Assembly: GCA_028015205.1 (NCBI GenBank)
Contig: CM051513.1
Coordinates: 44,706,841-44,770,840, forward strand
DNA length: 64,000 bases
Reading direction: 5' to 3'
Origin: Mytilisepta virgata
Taxonomy: Eukaryota > Mollusca > Bivalvia > Mytilida > Mytilidae
Shown in pieces: positions 12,383 to 23,265 of this stretch; the first letter of the stretch is position 1; each line of letters starts with the position of its first letter. Position numbers and translations under genes: made by a program. The notes beneath the pieces were generated by a model. The model worked only from the letters and a program-made list of their open reading frames with translations. It made no database searches and had not been told where the DNA came from.

Positions 12383-13362
12383 CATTAACAAAATCATTAA
12401 AATTACATGTGATTTAAAGTAAAACATTGTTGTTGTTGTTGTTTTAGCATGATTAAAGACATAATATTGTTTTTGGTACTAGGAAGATTTTGTATTGATT
12501 CTGCACCTTTATCAACAGTTAAGATAACTTAGTACCTAAACTTTTCTCTATTATTCACCAGCAACCACAAAATATAGGCAATCTAGCATTACATAGCTCG
12601 TCTCAAACCAGGTTCTGATTACAGAACATATTGACATGTAGTAGTTATAAAAGTAAAACTAGAGGTATTTTATGCAATGCTCACACAGGGCTACCCCACG
12701 TACCCATCAACATAAATAGTAAATTATTCCGTATAAGGTACCCCCAGTTACAAGAGTTTGTGACCTTGACATACTTTATGTGCCTGTCCCAAGCCAGGAT
12801 CCAGTGTTCAGTGGCTGTCTTGTTTTTATTTGTTGTTTTGTTTTCATGGGGTCATTTTGTCGCTGTGTCTTCCAGGTTGTTTATGTCTAGTTGCTTGCAC
12901 TTTTTGTAAGGAGCCTGCTTGAACTCACTTGGTAGTGTAGGTGATGCCATTGTTGAAGACCACTACAGTGACCTTTGGCTGTTGTTTTGTGCATGTCCTT
13001 GTGCTGTTCTGTGGTGGGATGCTATATCATGTGTTTTTTATCCCCTATCAGTTCTTTTATATATAATGATGGACTAGTGTTGCAAAGTGTTCAAAAGCTG
13101 TTGTATTTGCAAAGATGCGGCATAAAAATGACATGAAATTTCATTCAAAAAGATTGCATTTTATGAACAAGTAGATGTAAATTGTAATGCATAAAGCATT
13201 TACACTTTGAGCTTAGCATAATAATACATGTACGGGTTAAGTCTTCTGTGAACTTAATAAATATGGAAATAAGACATATTTGGCACTTGCAATGTTTTAT
13301 GAGGTCAAAGTCAAGTAGTATACAGTGGATTCCTTTTAATCACATAACCAATTTGTTATAGA
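12383..13362. other. non-coding interval between the two transposon genes
   Basis: No gene. From about 12,770 to 13,050 the sequence (TGCCTGTCCCAAGCCAGGAT and a stretch rich in TGTTGTTTTGT) resembles a dispersed mussel repeat; I cannot delimit it. Confidence 0.4.
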
Positions 13363-13725
13363 ACAAGAGGCTCAAGTGGTGAGCCTGTAACCTCACCTGG
13401 TATGCTTGGTATAGGACCTCCCATGGATGGTTCATACCAAGTTTCAGTTCATTTGGCTCTACTGCTACAGAGGAGAAGAAGTTTTAAATTTCAACCAATC
13501 AAAACATGTAAATCCTCATGGCAGCCATTTTATTTTTAACGGACCTGGATGATTTCTGCAAATTTTGTAAAGGACCTCCCATGGATGCTTCATACCAAGT
13601 TTCAGTTCAATTGACCCAGGGGTTTCAGAGGAGAAGATCAGAATGTAAAAGTTTACGGACGGACGGACGACGGACGCCAAGTGATGACAAAAGCTCACAT
13701 GGCCTTTGGCCAGGTGAGCTAAAAA
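13363..13725 (+). repeat. dispersed bivalve repeat (CTCACCTG ... CAGGTGAGCTAAAAA)
   Basis: Starts with AGAGGCTCAAGTGGTGAGCC and CTCACCTGG and ends ACGGACGACGGACGCCAAG, AAGCTCACATGGCC, CAGGTGAGCTAAAAA. The outer CTCACCTG and CAGGTGAG are inverted to each other, as in a MITE. It contains two internal copies of an ATGGATGnTTCATACCAAG unit. Relatives in this window: 16548-17203, 17680-19306 and 45530-45695. Confidence 0.65.
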
Positions 13726-13785
13726 TGTGCAACTAACAGGAATATGCAATTATAATCAAAGCCCCAACGGTGCTAAAACTAATTG

Positions 13786-14335
13786 CAACTAGAAGTAGGG
13801 CTGTCGGAACGACATCAATACCCGCACCCCACATTGTTTTGAAATATTACTATTTTTAATTACTTATTGCATATCTACAGATGATGGACACTCATATGCA
13901 ACAATGAAGAAGTAGTTCCAGGGACATGAGGCATGCCTGAAATATGACTTAGACACATTTGGGCCTCTTGTTTTGGCCCCTGGACCAAAATAAAAAATCC
14001 TAAACCTTATTGCACATCTGCGAACTATATACAACCATTCTATAATAAAATTGAAACCCCAAAATGCAGGAGTTCCAGGGACATACCTCAAATAGGACTT
14101 AGACCCAATTGGGCCTATTGTTTGGACTCCTCGACCAAAATCGAAATTCTGAAACCTTATTGCACATCTGCAGATGATGGGCAATCATATGCAATAAGAA
14201 TTATCTTACTATGGCTTAAAATGAAGGAGGAGATCCAGGGACACGGAAGTGTAAGGGACGGACGGACAGTCAGACGGACAGACAGACGGAGACGAAAACA
14301 ATATACCCGAACTTTCTTTAGAAAGTGTGGGTATA
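13786..14335. repeat. second dispersed repeat with internal ~130-150 bp tandem units
   Basis: Repeated modules read TTGGGCCTnTTGTTT, ACCAAAATnnAAA, AACCTTATTGCACATCTGC and ATGATGGnCA in three successive, diverged copies, then a (GACGGACA)n stretch and TTCTTTAGAAAGTGTGGGTA. Open frames across this block only reflect the repeat. Confidence 0.55.
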
Positions 14336-15317
14336 ATAATCAGGAATATGCAAATAACAGGTATGTGATTAAATGGAGACTACTGTATGATAATTTTACT
14401 ACTCAGGCAATACATACAATGTTACATAATTTAATATCCAAATAAAATGAACTGTGAAATCTAAACACAAATAACAACATCTTAACTATATGAAGAGGCT
14501 CCTTAGAGAACAATGTATAAGTGTAAAATACTGAAAAGTACTGCAACAGTACCCAAACATTGTTCCCAATTCTTACCAGTACCTTATATAAAAAGTACTG
14601 TTGCAGAGGTTTGTCACAGTATCAAGGTATAAATGATTAAAATAATTAGGATCTGTGACATTGCTGTTGTTCCCATAGCAATAGTTAATCCTTTAACTTT
14701 GTCTAAATAACTCAATAAACCATAATACATGTAATACTAACAATTGTCTAAAATACTACTAACAGTAACAATATCTAAAATCTAAAAACTATCTACATGG
14801 TATATCAGAGAAAGCAAGTCGTCAATCAGCACCTTATATAAACAGGTTTGTAGTTAAAAGTAAGTTTTAACATCATGGTGTCAATCATATGCAATATAGA
14901 TTATATATATATAATACTGAGAACTCCAGAGGCCATACTGTATTTCAAAGAGGCAAATTACTTGCATATTAACCTCATATATTAACTTGGATGAACTGTT
15001 TAAGATGACTAAAAATATGACTAGAATAATGACTAGAAAAATGACTAGAACAAATAATACTACATACAATTAATAGTTAGATTGTTTGATTGGTTATTGT
15101 TCATAATAAGAGATAATAACTTTATCTAGAAAATGAGTAACAAAATGTTTGGCCACAATTGAAACTAAAGGAGACAAAAATCTTTGAAGCTATCGTCCAT
15201 CTGCTTGATTCATGTATTCCATAGGTAACATTTAGACACATTGATCCTCAATAATGCAGGTTCATGTAATCTTCTATTACATTAAAGGAAATTAACACAG
15301 AGCATCTCGAATGAGAA
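14336..15317. other. 3' flank of the HECT gene, no gene seen
   Basis: AT-rich sequence with short direct repeats near 15004-15050 (ATGACTAGAA repeated). No coding content recognised. Confidence 0.5.
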
Positions 15318-18300
15318 CTACACCAACCCATAGTAGGTATTTAAAAAGGCATAGTCATAGAGATCAAACAGCTTGTCATCTGCAGGAATTTCTAGTTCTG
15401 AAGATGGTCTTGGTAGCATCATTGAATTGGAACATGTATTAGCTGTAGGCAGGAAACTAATTCCAACTTCAACAAATTCTATCGAAGGTTGTAGTGTAAA
15501 TCCCAACACCGGCTCCTCTGATGCACCTGTTACAAATTCCATTAAATTACTCAGGGTCAATCCTGGTCTTCTTCCACCTGAAATACATGTACATTGATTT
15601 ACTACTATATTTTTATTCACATAAGGCCAAACAAAAATAGATGAGTGTTTACTGTTTCCCTATGTACCCTAATTTATTGTCCCCAAATATGCCTACCCTA
15701 AATTTTTTATTGACAATTTTGTATGAATTTCCCATAGGTTCCAATGTTAAACTATGTTCGGATTGGTGGCCATCTTGTTTTTCCAATCAGCACAATAAAC
15801 AGTCCTTTTTAAGGTCCATCCAATGATCATTCATGCTATGTTTGTTAACATTTGGCCCAGTGGTTTCAGAAGAGAAGAAGAAAATGTGAAAAGTTAACGA
15901 CAACAACGGACGCCAAGTGTGAGCTAAAAATCAGAAGGCAAACGTCTTGTAATTGACATAAGTCCAACGCTAACAAAAGAGGCAAACACATTACCACTCA
16001 TCACAGTGACACGCTAAACTGTCAGAACTATTTTGGATCAGTTTATATAAAATCAGGAGTTGTCTGTAGACAAGATCACCTAGAGCATGCATTTCTGTTA
16101 CTGTTCACTTCGAGTAATATTAATACGCTGAATAATTAATATTTTATTATTTTATTAATTTATTAAAATTGATAACAATTAAAAAATATTAACCCTTTTA
16201 CAAATTCATTTATACGGATAAACTGTAAAATATTTTTTGCTTATCCTTAAATAAACCGGGTACTCCAATGGCCCCCCTCGAATTTTTGAATGCAAACTTA
16301 AAATTTTCTTACTTCCAACAGATCTGACATATCTAACAAATGCTGAATAAGCACGGTCTTCTTGAATTCGAGTGTTAGATCCTTTCTCTGAAAATGATGG
16401 CTTAAGGATAAGTAGGACTGATTTCAGTGTCAGTGGTACAGAGCTTGGTCTTAGGAGGTGGAGAAAAGCTGGCAATACTGTTCCAATCTGAAAATATTTT
16501 AAAACAAGACTAACAAGAGTTCTTTTAGCACTACATGTATGAAGAAAACTGGAGGCTCTTAAGAGCCTGTATCGCTCACCTGGATTTACCTTTTCACCTT
16601 GAGTGAGACGAAAAAATTTAAGTGCTGCAGTGAATTTAGCTGGTTTTTCTATAGAGAACCATATGAGGACCAGTACTGCTTAGTCTTGTTCCAACTGGCT
16701 AAGTGGTTTCAAGCAAGAAAATTTTTAAATGAATTTTCCCATAGGATACTAGATGAAACTAAGTTTGGCTGTGTTGGCCATCTTAGTTAACAATCCAGGT
16801 GATTGGACACAGAGGACCGAAAAAATCTGTTTCAGGGGCGACAACTCCTACATCAGTTAACGAATCATTTTGACAAATTTCGGAATATGTCAGTCTAATA
16901 ATACTGAACATTTTTATCCTTGCAAGAAATTTGCTAAAGGCAACGGTTTATGAGTTATTTGCATAAACTGGCAGATGACCCCTATGTTCTATTTATAGTA
17001 ACGTTGTTCATGTTTTTTCATGGAACAAAAATCCCAACGGTTATTTTGTGTGGGATACCCTAAGGAACATATATGCCAAGTTTAGTTCCAATTGGCCCAG
17101 TGGTTTTAGAGGAGATGATCTTTAAAAAAAGTTAACGCTGGACAACGGACGCCAAGTGATGGCAAAAGCTCACATGACCTTTTAGGTCAGGTGAGCTAAA
17201 AATGACTTAGACACGCACAAAACACTATATCCCCTTGTTGGACTCACAGATCATAAGAATTCAATATTTTACAATGGTTTTCCATGTCATCATTCTGTTG
17301 GTTAAAATTCAATGATGCTTCTTGTATTTTTGTATGCTTACCCGTACAAGTCCTAAACAGTCTAGACCAATCCTCAAGTTTTTGGTGCAGATTGATTCAG
17401 GGTCATCTTTACCAAATATATCATTTAAAATCTCTTCACCTAAGAATGTTGGTATGGATCCATTCTGCAGTATGCTTAGTGCTGTTTGAAAGAAATTGAT
17501 ATAATTGACTGACATATAAACTTGTAATGTATACAAAACCAAGAGGCTGAAACACTAACCTAACTCAAATTAGCCATATCTGCCATTTTGACTTAACTAA
17601 ACTATAATGAAAAAAAATCTACACTCAACGCAGCATGATATGACCACAGCTTGTCGTCAAGGGAATCTGAACACTATTAAAACTAGAGGCTCTAAAGAGC
17701 CTGTATCGCTCACCTGCACTGAACTTTTCATCTTGAGCAGGACTAAAGATTTGGCTGGTTTTTCTATAGGATTCTATGTTAAACAAAGTTTGGCTTTGGG
17801 AGCCAAGATGGTTCACAGTCTAGGTCAATGGACACATTTCTAAAAGAGAACCATCTAAGGACCATTGCTACCAAGTCTAGTTCTAATTGGCTTACTGGTT
17901 TCAGACCAGAAGATTTTTGAGTGAATTTCCAATAGGGTTAAACTAAGTTCGGCTGTGTCGGCCATCTTAGTTCAAATTCCACGAAATCAGACAATTCTGA
18001 AAGAGGACCATTGCTGCAAAGTCTGGTTCCAATTGGTCAAGTGGTTTCAGACAAGAAGATTTTTTGATGAATTTTCCCATAGGGCCTTATGTTAAACTAA
18101 GTTAGGTTGTGGCAGCCATCTCGGTTGACAGTCCAGGTCATGGGACACAATTCTGAAAGAGGACCATATAAGGACCATTGCTGCAAAGTCTGGTTCCAAT
18201 TGGTAAAGTGGTTTCAGACAAGAAGATTTTTCAATGAATTTTCCCATAGGGCCCTGTGTTTAACTAAGTTTGGCTGTGGCTGCCACCTTGTTTAACAGTC

Positions 18301-21300
18301 TGGGTCATCAGACATCATTCTGAAAGAGAACCTTCTAAGAACCATTACTGCCAAATTTGGTTGAAACTGGCCTTGTAGTTTCATAGAAGAAGATTTTTGA
18401 AATTCATCCCCCCCTTTTTTTTTCTATTTTTAGAAACAGCAGCCATGTCAGTTGCCAGATATAAGTTTGGAAAGGGGCCATCCAAGGACCATTCCACCAA
18501 AGTTTGGTTCAAATTGGCTCAGTTGTTTCAGGGAAGATGACGAAAAAGTAAAATTCCCATAGGCTAAATGTTTAACCAAGTCCAGCCATAGCGGCCATGT
18601 TGGATGGCGTTCAGGGAAATCAAGCACAAATTTTATAAGGGGCCACCCAAGGACCATTCCACCAAACTTTTGTTCAAATTGGCCTAATGGTCCCAGAGAA
18701 GATAACGAAAATGTTAAAATTCCCATAGGGTCCAAGGTTAAACTATGTCCGACCATGGCAGCCATATTGGATACCGCCCGGGAAAACCGAACACAGTTTT
18801 TAAAGTGGACCATCCAAGGACCATTCCACTGAAGTTTGGTTTAAATTGGTTCAGTGGTTTCAGAGGAGTTGACGAAAAAGTAAAATTTCCATAGGCTCAA
18901 TGTTAAACTAAGTCCAGCCATGGCGGCCATGTTGGATGGCGTTCGGGGAAACCGAACATACATTTTAAAAGGGGCCACCCAAGGACCATTCCACTAAAGT
19001 TTGGTTTAAATTGGCCTAATGGTCTGAGAGAAGATAACGAAAATGTTAAAATTCCCATAGGGTCCAAGGTTAAACTATGTGCGACCATGGCAGCCATATT
19101 GGATGGCGCCCGGGAAAACCGAACACAATTTTTAAAGGGGACCATCCAAGGACCTTTCCACTTAAGTTTGGTTTAAATTGGTTCAGTGGTTTCAGAGGAG
19201 TTGATAAAAATGTGAAAAGTTTACGACGACGACATACGACGACGACGACGGACGCAAAGTGATGAGAAAAGCTCACATGGCCTTTTAGGCCAGGTGAGCT
19301 AAAAACATATTTTTGATTTAGACCCCTTTTTGGTACTTAATATCTCTGAAACGGTAGAAGTTACATTAAATCAATTAAAAAGGGCAGGATTTTTTTCTAA
19401 GAATTACAATGAATAAAACAGTAAAACCCCATCTGAATCTTACTATTTCTGGCATCGCCCTATATAACCCCTCTTTGACTTAATTAATCTAGAAAATGTT
19501 AAAAGTCACCCCAAAGCAGACAAAATCTTTAAGGCAAGGAATTTAATGCAAAAAAGCGCGTCAAAATCTTACTTCATTTAAAATTTTACTTTTAAGACCC
19601 TTTTCTCCCCCCCCCCCCCTCATTTCATGCATTTGTAGTATATTAATATCCCTAAGGCTGAGTAGCAGTCCTGATAAAGCATAATTTACCCATAATTTTT
19701 CCAATTGTTCTGTAGTCTGTTGCCATATAGTCTCGGAGTCCATTTTGAAAGTACTTTCTTTGAATTTCTGCCAGCACTATCCGAAAAAACTCCCGCCTGG
19801 GCCCACCAAAGTCTTCTGCTGTCTATAAAAATACAAGAATCAGTATGTGTATCAAGCAAATTTTTAGTGCATTTTTTTTTAACACTTTTAATTACAAAAA
19901 CTGATTCCCCTTTTGAATTGATTACAATCCTTTATTTTTTTCATTTGAGAGCAAACAGGACACAGGAGATGTTGGACATTATAATAAAACAAATTTCTGG
20001 CCCCTGCCCTTGCTATATTCAAAATTTCATGTAATTTGGTTTGCCCGAGACCACAAATAGTACTGTGTGCATTTTTATTTCAAAATTTTGACATATTAAA
20101 AAAATTGCACCAGCACAAACCGACTGATTCATATAATTCATTACATGTTTTTTTTCTATGATTTAATTCATCCCTTTCCTTTCATTTTGGGCATATAACA
20201 CTAAACAGTTATAATGAGGAACTAAATTTGTGGACAACGAAAATCATGCCCAATAATTGAGGTCTTGGGCGACATGAAGACCCCTCCCCCCAAAACAAAC
20301 CGGATTTGCATGGGGAAAAAATTTGTTCTAGTTGTTTACCTCATGATAAAATTGAACTTCTAGGGTCTTTCTCAAATCTTTATCTTTTGTCTGAGCTATT
20401 TCGTCCAAGGCAGTTTCTAATAGCTTCTCACGGTTGACCATTATGAAGTTTGTTTCTCCTTCACATGTCTCTCCACTGTGACAGCTGACATCTATATCAA
20501 GTTTTCTTCCAGTAACTATTTTTCCCTGGATGAATCTTAGAATTTCTACTGGATCTGTAATGTTTTCATTAAAAACTACCTCTATTGCGTTGGTAACTAT
20601 GTAGTCAATTCCACTTTTATCCTCTGCAAAATCTGTATTGGATATATCTGCAGGACCTGTGCATGTTACAGTATTTGGAGGTTCAATTATGTATTGTGCT
20701 GTGTCTTCTGCGTTTGAAATGTCAACATATTCTGCATGACTCTGAGTGCTAGCAGGTAGGTGTACATATAATGAACTAGATGTTGTAGTTGAACTAGAAA
20801 AGGATTTGTCAACGGGCGGATTTTGAATATATATACAAGTAACAATGTCTTCAGATGCAGAAGCTTTACTACATACAGGTGTACTTATATTTTCCAAATC
20901 CTGAGTACATGTACTAGTACATGCCACTTGCATATGCTCAGCCTCTTTGTGATCTAACTTATTGTCAACAGTATTGTAGCTAGGAGTCAAATGGGGATCT
21001 TTAAGATCTTCAGAATCACTACTGTGGGTAGAATCATCAATACAATCTATACTAAGAAAGCTTTTACATGTTGTTAAATGTTCCCGCAATTCTCTGACAG
21101 AATATTCAGATAAACAGTTATGACATTTAACTTTGGCGTCTGTATCAGAACATTTTTTAATAGCTGTTACAGAGATATTCTTCTGTATGGGTCTAATGTA
21201 TAATTTAGCTTGAGGTCCTAAATAACATCTTAGATTTCGAACATTCCACTCACATTCAACCAGATTTAACTCTCTGGAATTCTGACGACAAATTAGCAAT

Positions 21301-21923
21301 TCAAACCCACCACATTGCTTCAGTTGAGGAAAACCTATTGTTTCATTATCAATGGTTTCATCAGAAACAATTTTTTCCATAACAATTGCTTCGGTGTCAT
21401 CGGTTTGGAATCTTATTTTCCGATTACCTAATCCGGCTTTAAATAGGATCTCTCTTTCAGTAGGTGATGGAACGGTTTTTGCTTCCTTATCAGCCAAACA
21501 AACTACTGTTACTGTCCAAGATCTAGAATTAGTTCCACTTGCTTTACTTTTCTTTTTTCTCGAGTGCATATTTTTACCATCAATATCCAATTCTGGTAAG
21601 ACATGGGGAGATCTTTTGTGTGATGCTCTCTTCCCCGTACCAAATAAAGTATTCCTGTGCTGCAGGATGTTTCTGGCAATTGATGACTGTTTAGTTGTTG
21701 ATAACAGAGACTCGTCTTCCGATTTTTTCAATTCTAACCGGACTTTCTCCGTTATTCTGGCAATGTCACCTAATTTATGAACGCCTAACTTGTTAATTTG
21801 TGATTCATTAAGGCTTAAAAAACATTGCAAGTCAATACCTTCCTTTTGGAATTGGGGAATTAAGTGATTTAGACCTAAGTCTTCTAGAATGTTTTTTATC
21901 TGTTCCTCTCCGTTTTCCGCCAT
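15318..21923 (-). CDS. SAM + zinc finger + HECT E3 ubiquitin ligase, five exons, transposon-borne
   Basis: Exons on the minus strand: 21923-20340, 19822-19690, 17481-17342, 16487-16313, 15577-15318. All junctions have GT..AG borders and compatible phases, giving an uninterrupted 763-residue protein. Residues about 8-62 resemble SAM; a basic run (HSRKKKSK) near 120 may be a nuclear signal; C267, C270, H282, C286 form a small zinc finger. The HECT part starts near residue 530 (EDFGGPRREFFRIVL) and ends in TANTCSNSMMLP, whose Cys (about residue 726) is the likely thioester cysteine. It resembles the G2E3-like HECT proteins multiplied in fish and invertebrate genomes. The HECT part, at about 235 residues, is shorter than the usual ~350. 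Its role may be to alter host or transposase stability (inference). Confidence 0.85.
16548..17203 (+). repeat. dispersed bivalve repeat, in HECT intron 3
   Basis: Begins GGAGGCTCTTAAGAGCCTGT and CGCTCACCTGG; ends GGACGCCAAGTGATGGC, AAGCTCACATGACC, CAGGTGAGCTAAAAATG. It sits in the intron between the 17481-17342 and 16487-16313 exons and has the same ends as the 13363 copy. Confidence 0.65.
17680..19306 (+). repeat. expanded dispersed bivalve repeat, in HECT intron 2
   Basis: Begins AAACTAGAGGCTCTAAAGAG and ends CAGGTGAGCTAAAAA. Internally about ten diverged units of roughly 130-180 bp repeat CCATCnAAGGACCATT, AAnTTTGGTTCAAATTGG, GTGGTTTCAGA, TTCCCATAGG and GGCGGCCATGTTGGAT. It is longer than its relatives because of this expansion. 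Frames across it (for example MVxFKNCVRFSRAxSNMAAM) come from the repeat, not from a gene. Confidence 0.65.
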
Positions 21924-22003
21924 TTTAATTGAATAATAGTTTAGTCGATGTCGGTAAAGAAATATTAAATTTCTGGCAAAAACGTATCTTTTGAAAACTA
22001 TGA

Positions 22004-22516
22004 GTCATCTATGTGCATATGGAGAAAAAGTATGTGCATATAGAGAAAAAGTATGTGCATATAGAGAAAAAGTATGTTCGTATAGAGAAAAAGTATGTGC
22101 ATATAGAGAAAAAGTATGTTCGTATAGAGAAAAAGTATGTGCATATATAGAAAAAGTATGTGCATATATAGAAAAACTATGTGCATATAAAGTAAACTAT
22201 GTGCATATATAGAAAAACTATGTGCATATAAAGTAAACTATGTGCATATATAGAAAAACTATGTGCATATAAAGTAAACTATGTGCATATATAGAAAAAC
22301 TATGTGCATATAAAGTAAACTATGTGCATATAGAGAAAAAGTATGTGCATATATAGTAAAACTATGTGCATATATAGAAAAACTATGTGCATATAAAGTA
22401 AACTATGTGCATATATAGAAAAAGTATGTGCATATATAGAAAAACTATGTGCATATATTGAAAAGTATAAGCGTATCTAAAAACAAGTACACATAAGGCA
22501 GCTACGGCGTTCCATA
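22004..22516 (-). repeat. right long inverted end with TATGCACATA minisatellite
   Basis: Reverse-complement partner of 10356-10915, same unit (CTATGTGCATATA). The innermost units near 22030-22140 have slightly different spacers (TATAGAGAAAAAG). It begins about 80 bp upstream of the HECT start codon, so it probably holds that promoter, mirroring the transposase at the other end. Confidence 0.85.
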
Positions 22517-22522
22517 CAGCAG
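22517..22522. repeat. 6-bp target-site duplication of nested transposon, right
   Basis: CAGCAG, identical to 10350-10355. Removing 10356-22522 restores an uninterrupted Polinton sequence. Confidence 0.85.
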
Positions 22523-22624
22523 TATTTATATTGAATGTATTAATGTAATGTATTGATCACAAAATAAATTTCTAAAAATGAATCAGGATAGAGTGAAAAT
22601 TCAAATTGTAAAAAATCTTTAGAG

Positions 22625-23044
22625 ATGATTGACTTTGACATCATTTATAAAACAATGGAACAATACATTGAACAGCAACCTGAAAAAGACAAAGATGTGC
22701 TGTATGCTCTATCGGAAACAAGTATATTTCTTTACAGGAAAAAAATAATAAATTATTATTACGTACTTGATGAAAACATGAAATACCACAAAATAGAACA
22801 GAGTGACAAAACCGAATCACTTCAGCAACAGTCAATGGCGTTTTTACAAACTGAATGGGATATTATATATGCCATTCTAGAGTACTGTATTAATGAAAAT
22901 CCGGAGACACACGATAAAGATCGTATCTTGAAATCTTTAGTAGAATTAAGTGGATTTATGTTTGAAAAAAACATTATTCCGTATTGCTATTGTTATACAG
23001 TAAATAATCCCTTGGAATACAACATTAAAGGATATGACACTTAG
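22625..23044 (+). CDS. Polinton protein with an internal duplication, unknown function
   Basis: ATG-initiated, 139 residues, first gene of the Polinton left arm. Residues about 3-58 and about 74-133 are two copies of one module, each with a DIIYxxxE start, an acidic helix, a (L/V)xELSxF(L/M) core and a Tyr-rich end. Each half is about 55-60 residues and mostly helical in appearance. I do not recognise the fold; a small death-fold-like or DNA-binding helical bundle is possible but unproven. It lies 220 bp upstream of the CARD/PC4 gene on the same strand. Confidence 0.6.
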   Translation: MIDFDIIYKTMEQYIEQQPEKDKDVLYALSETSIFLYRKKIINYYYVLDENMKYHKIEQSDKTESLQQQSMAFLQTEWDIIYAILEYCINENPETHDKDRILKSLVELSGFMFEKNIIPYCYCYTVNNPLEYNIKGYDT

Positions 23045-23233
23045 GGGGTCCGTATAATATCAATGAAAATACGAAAAAGATTAAACAGTGTCCATAATAA
23101 TTCATATCATGAAGAATAATATAATGGTAAGGGTTCATCTAACGCCTAAAGTACAGTTAGGTGTTTAAAATGATGAATAATAAACGAGTGTAGAATAATT
23201 TTGAAATCTAATTGAGCGTGACATAACAGAGGG

Positions 23234-23240
23234 TATATAA
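23234..23240 (+). promoter_or_regulatory. TATA-like box before CARD/PC4 gene
   Basis: TATATAA about 26-32 bp upstream of the ATG at 23266. The short distance would put initiation close to that ATG, so either the leader is very short or a later ATG (for example residue 43) is used. Confidence 0.35.
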
Positions 23241-23265
23241 GCAGGGACTCAAATGGTATTCTTAA

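Larger units (their letters stand above)
10356..22516. mobile_element. IS3EU-like DNA transposon carrying DDE transposase and HECT ligase, nested in the Polinton
   Basis: Precise ends: TATGGAACGCCGTAGCTGCC at 10356 and its reverse complement ending at 22516, flanked by CAGCAG on both sides. Two convergent genes fill it: a DDE transposase (+, 11030-12382) and a five-exon SAM/HECT ubiquitin ligase (-, 21923-15318). Both coding sequences are open, and the inverted ends are still very similar, so insertion looks recent relative to the decay of the host Polinton. Between the genes (12.4-15.3 kb) and in the ligase introns lie common bivalve dispersed repeats. The superfamily name is inferred from the 6-bp duplication and the transposase pattern; it was not tested by search. 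Confidence 0.85.

Noticed and set aside
13516..14445. Several open frames of 70-107 codons
   Set aside because: All lie in dispersed repeats with (GACGGACG)n tails; no domain or conserved composition.
18448..19276. Minus-strand frames with repeated GGMVLGWPLxK and SNMAAM strings
   Set aside because: They come from tandem modules of a dispersed non-coding repeat located in an intron of the HECT gene.
21991..22212. Open frame with repeated VCAYREK-type residues
   Set aside because: It is a translation of the terminal minisatellite; the mirror frame at the left end is equally open.
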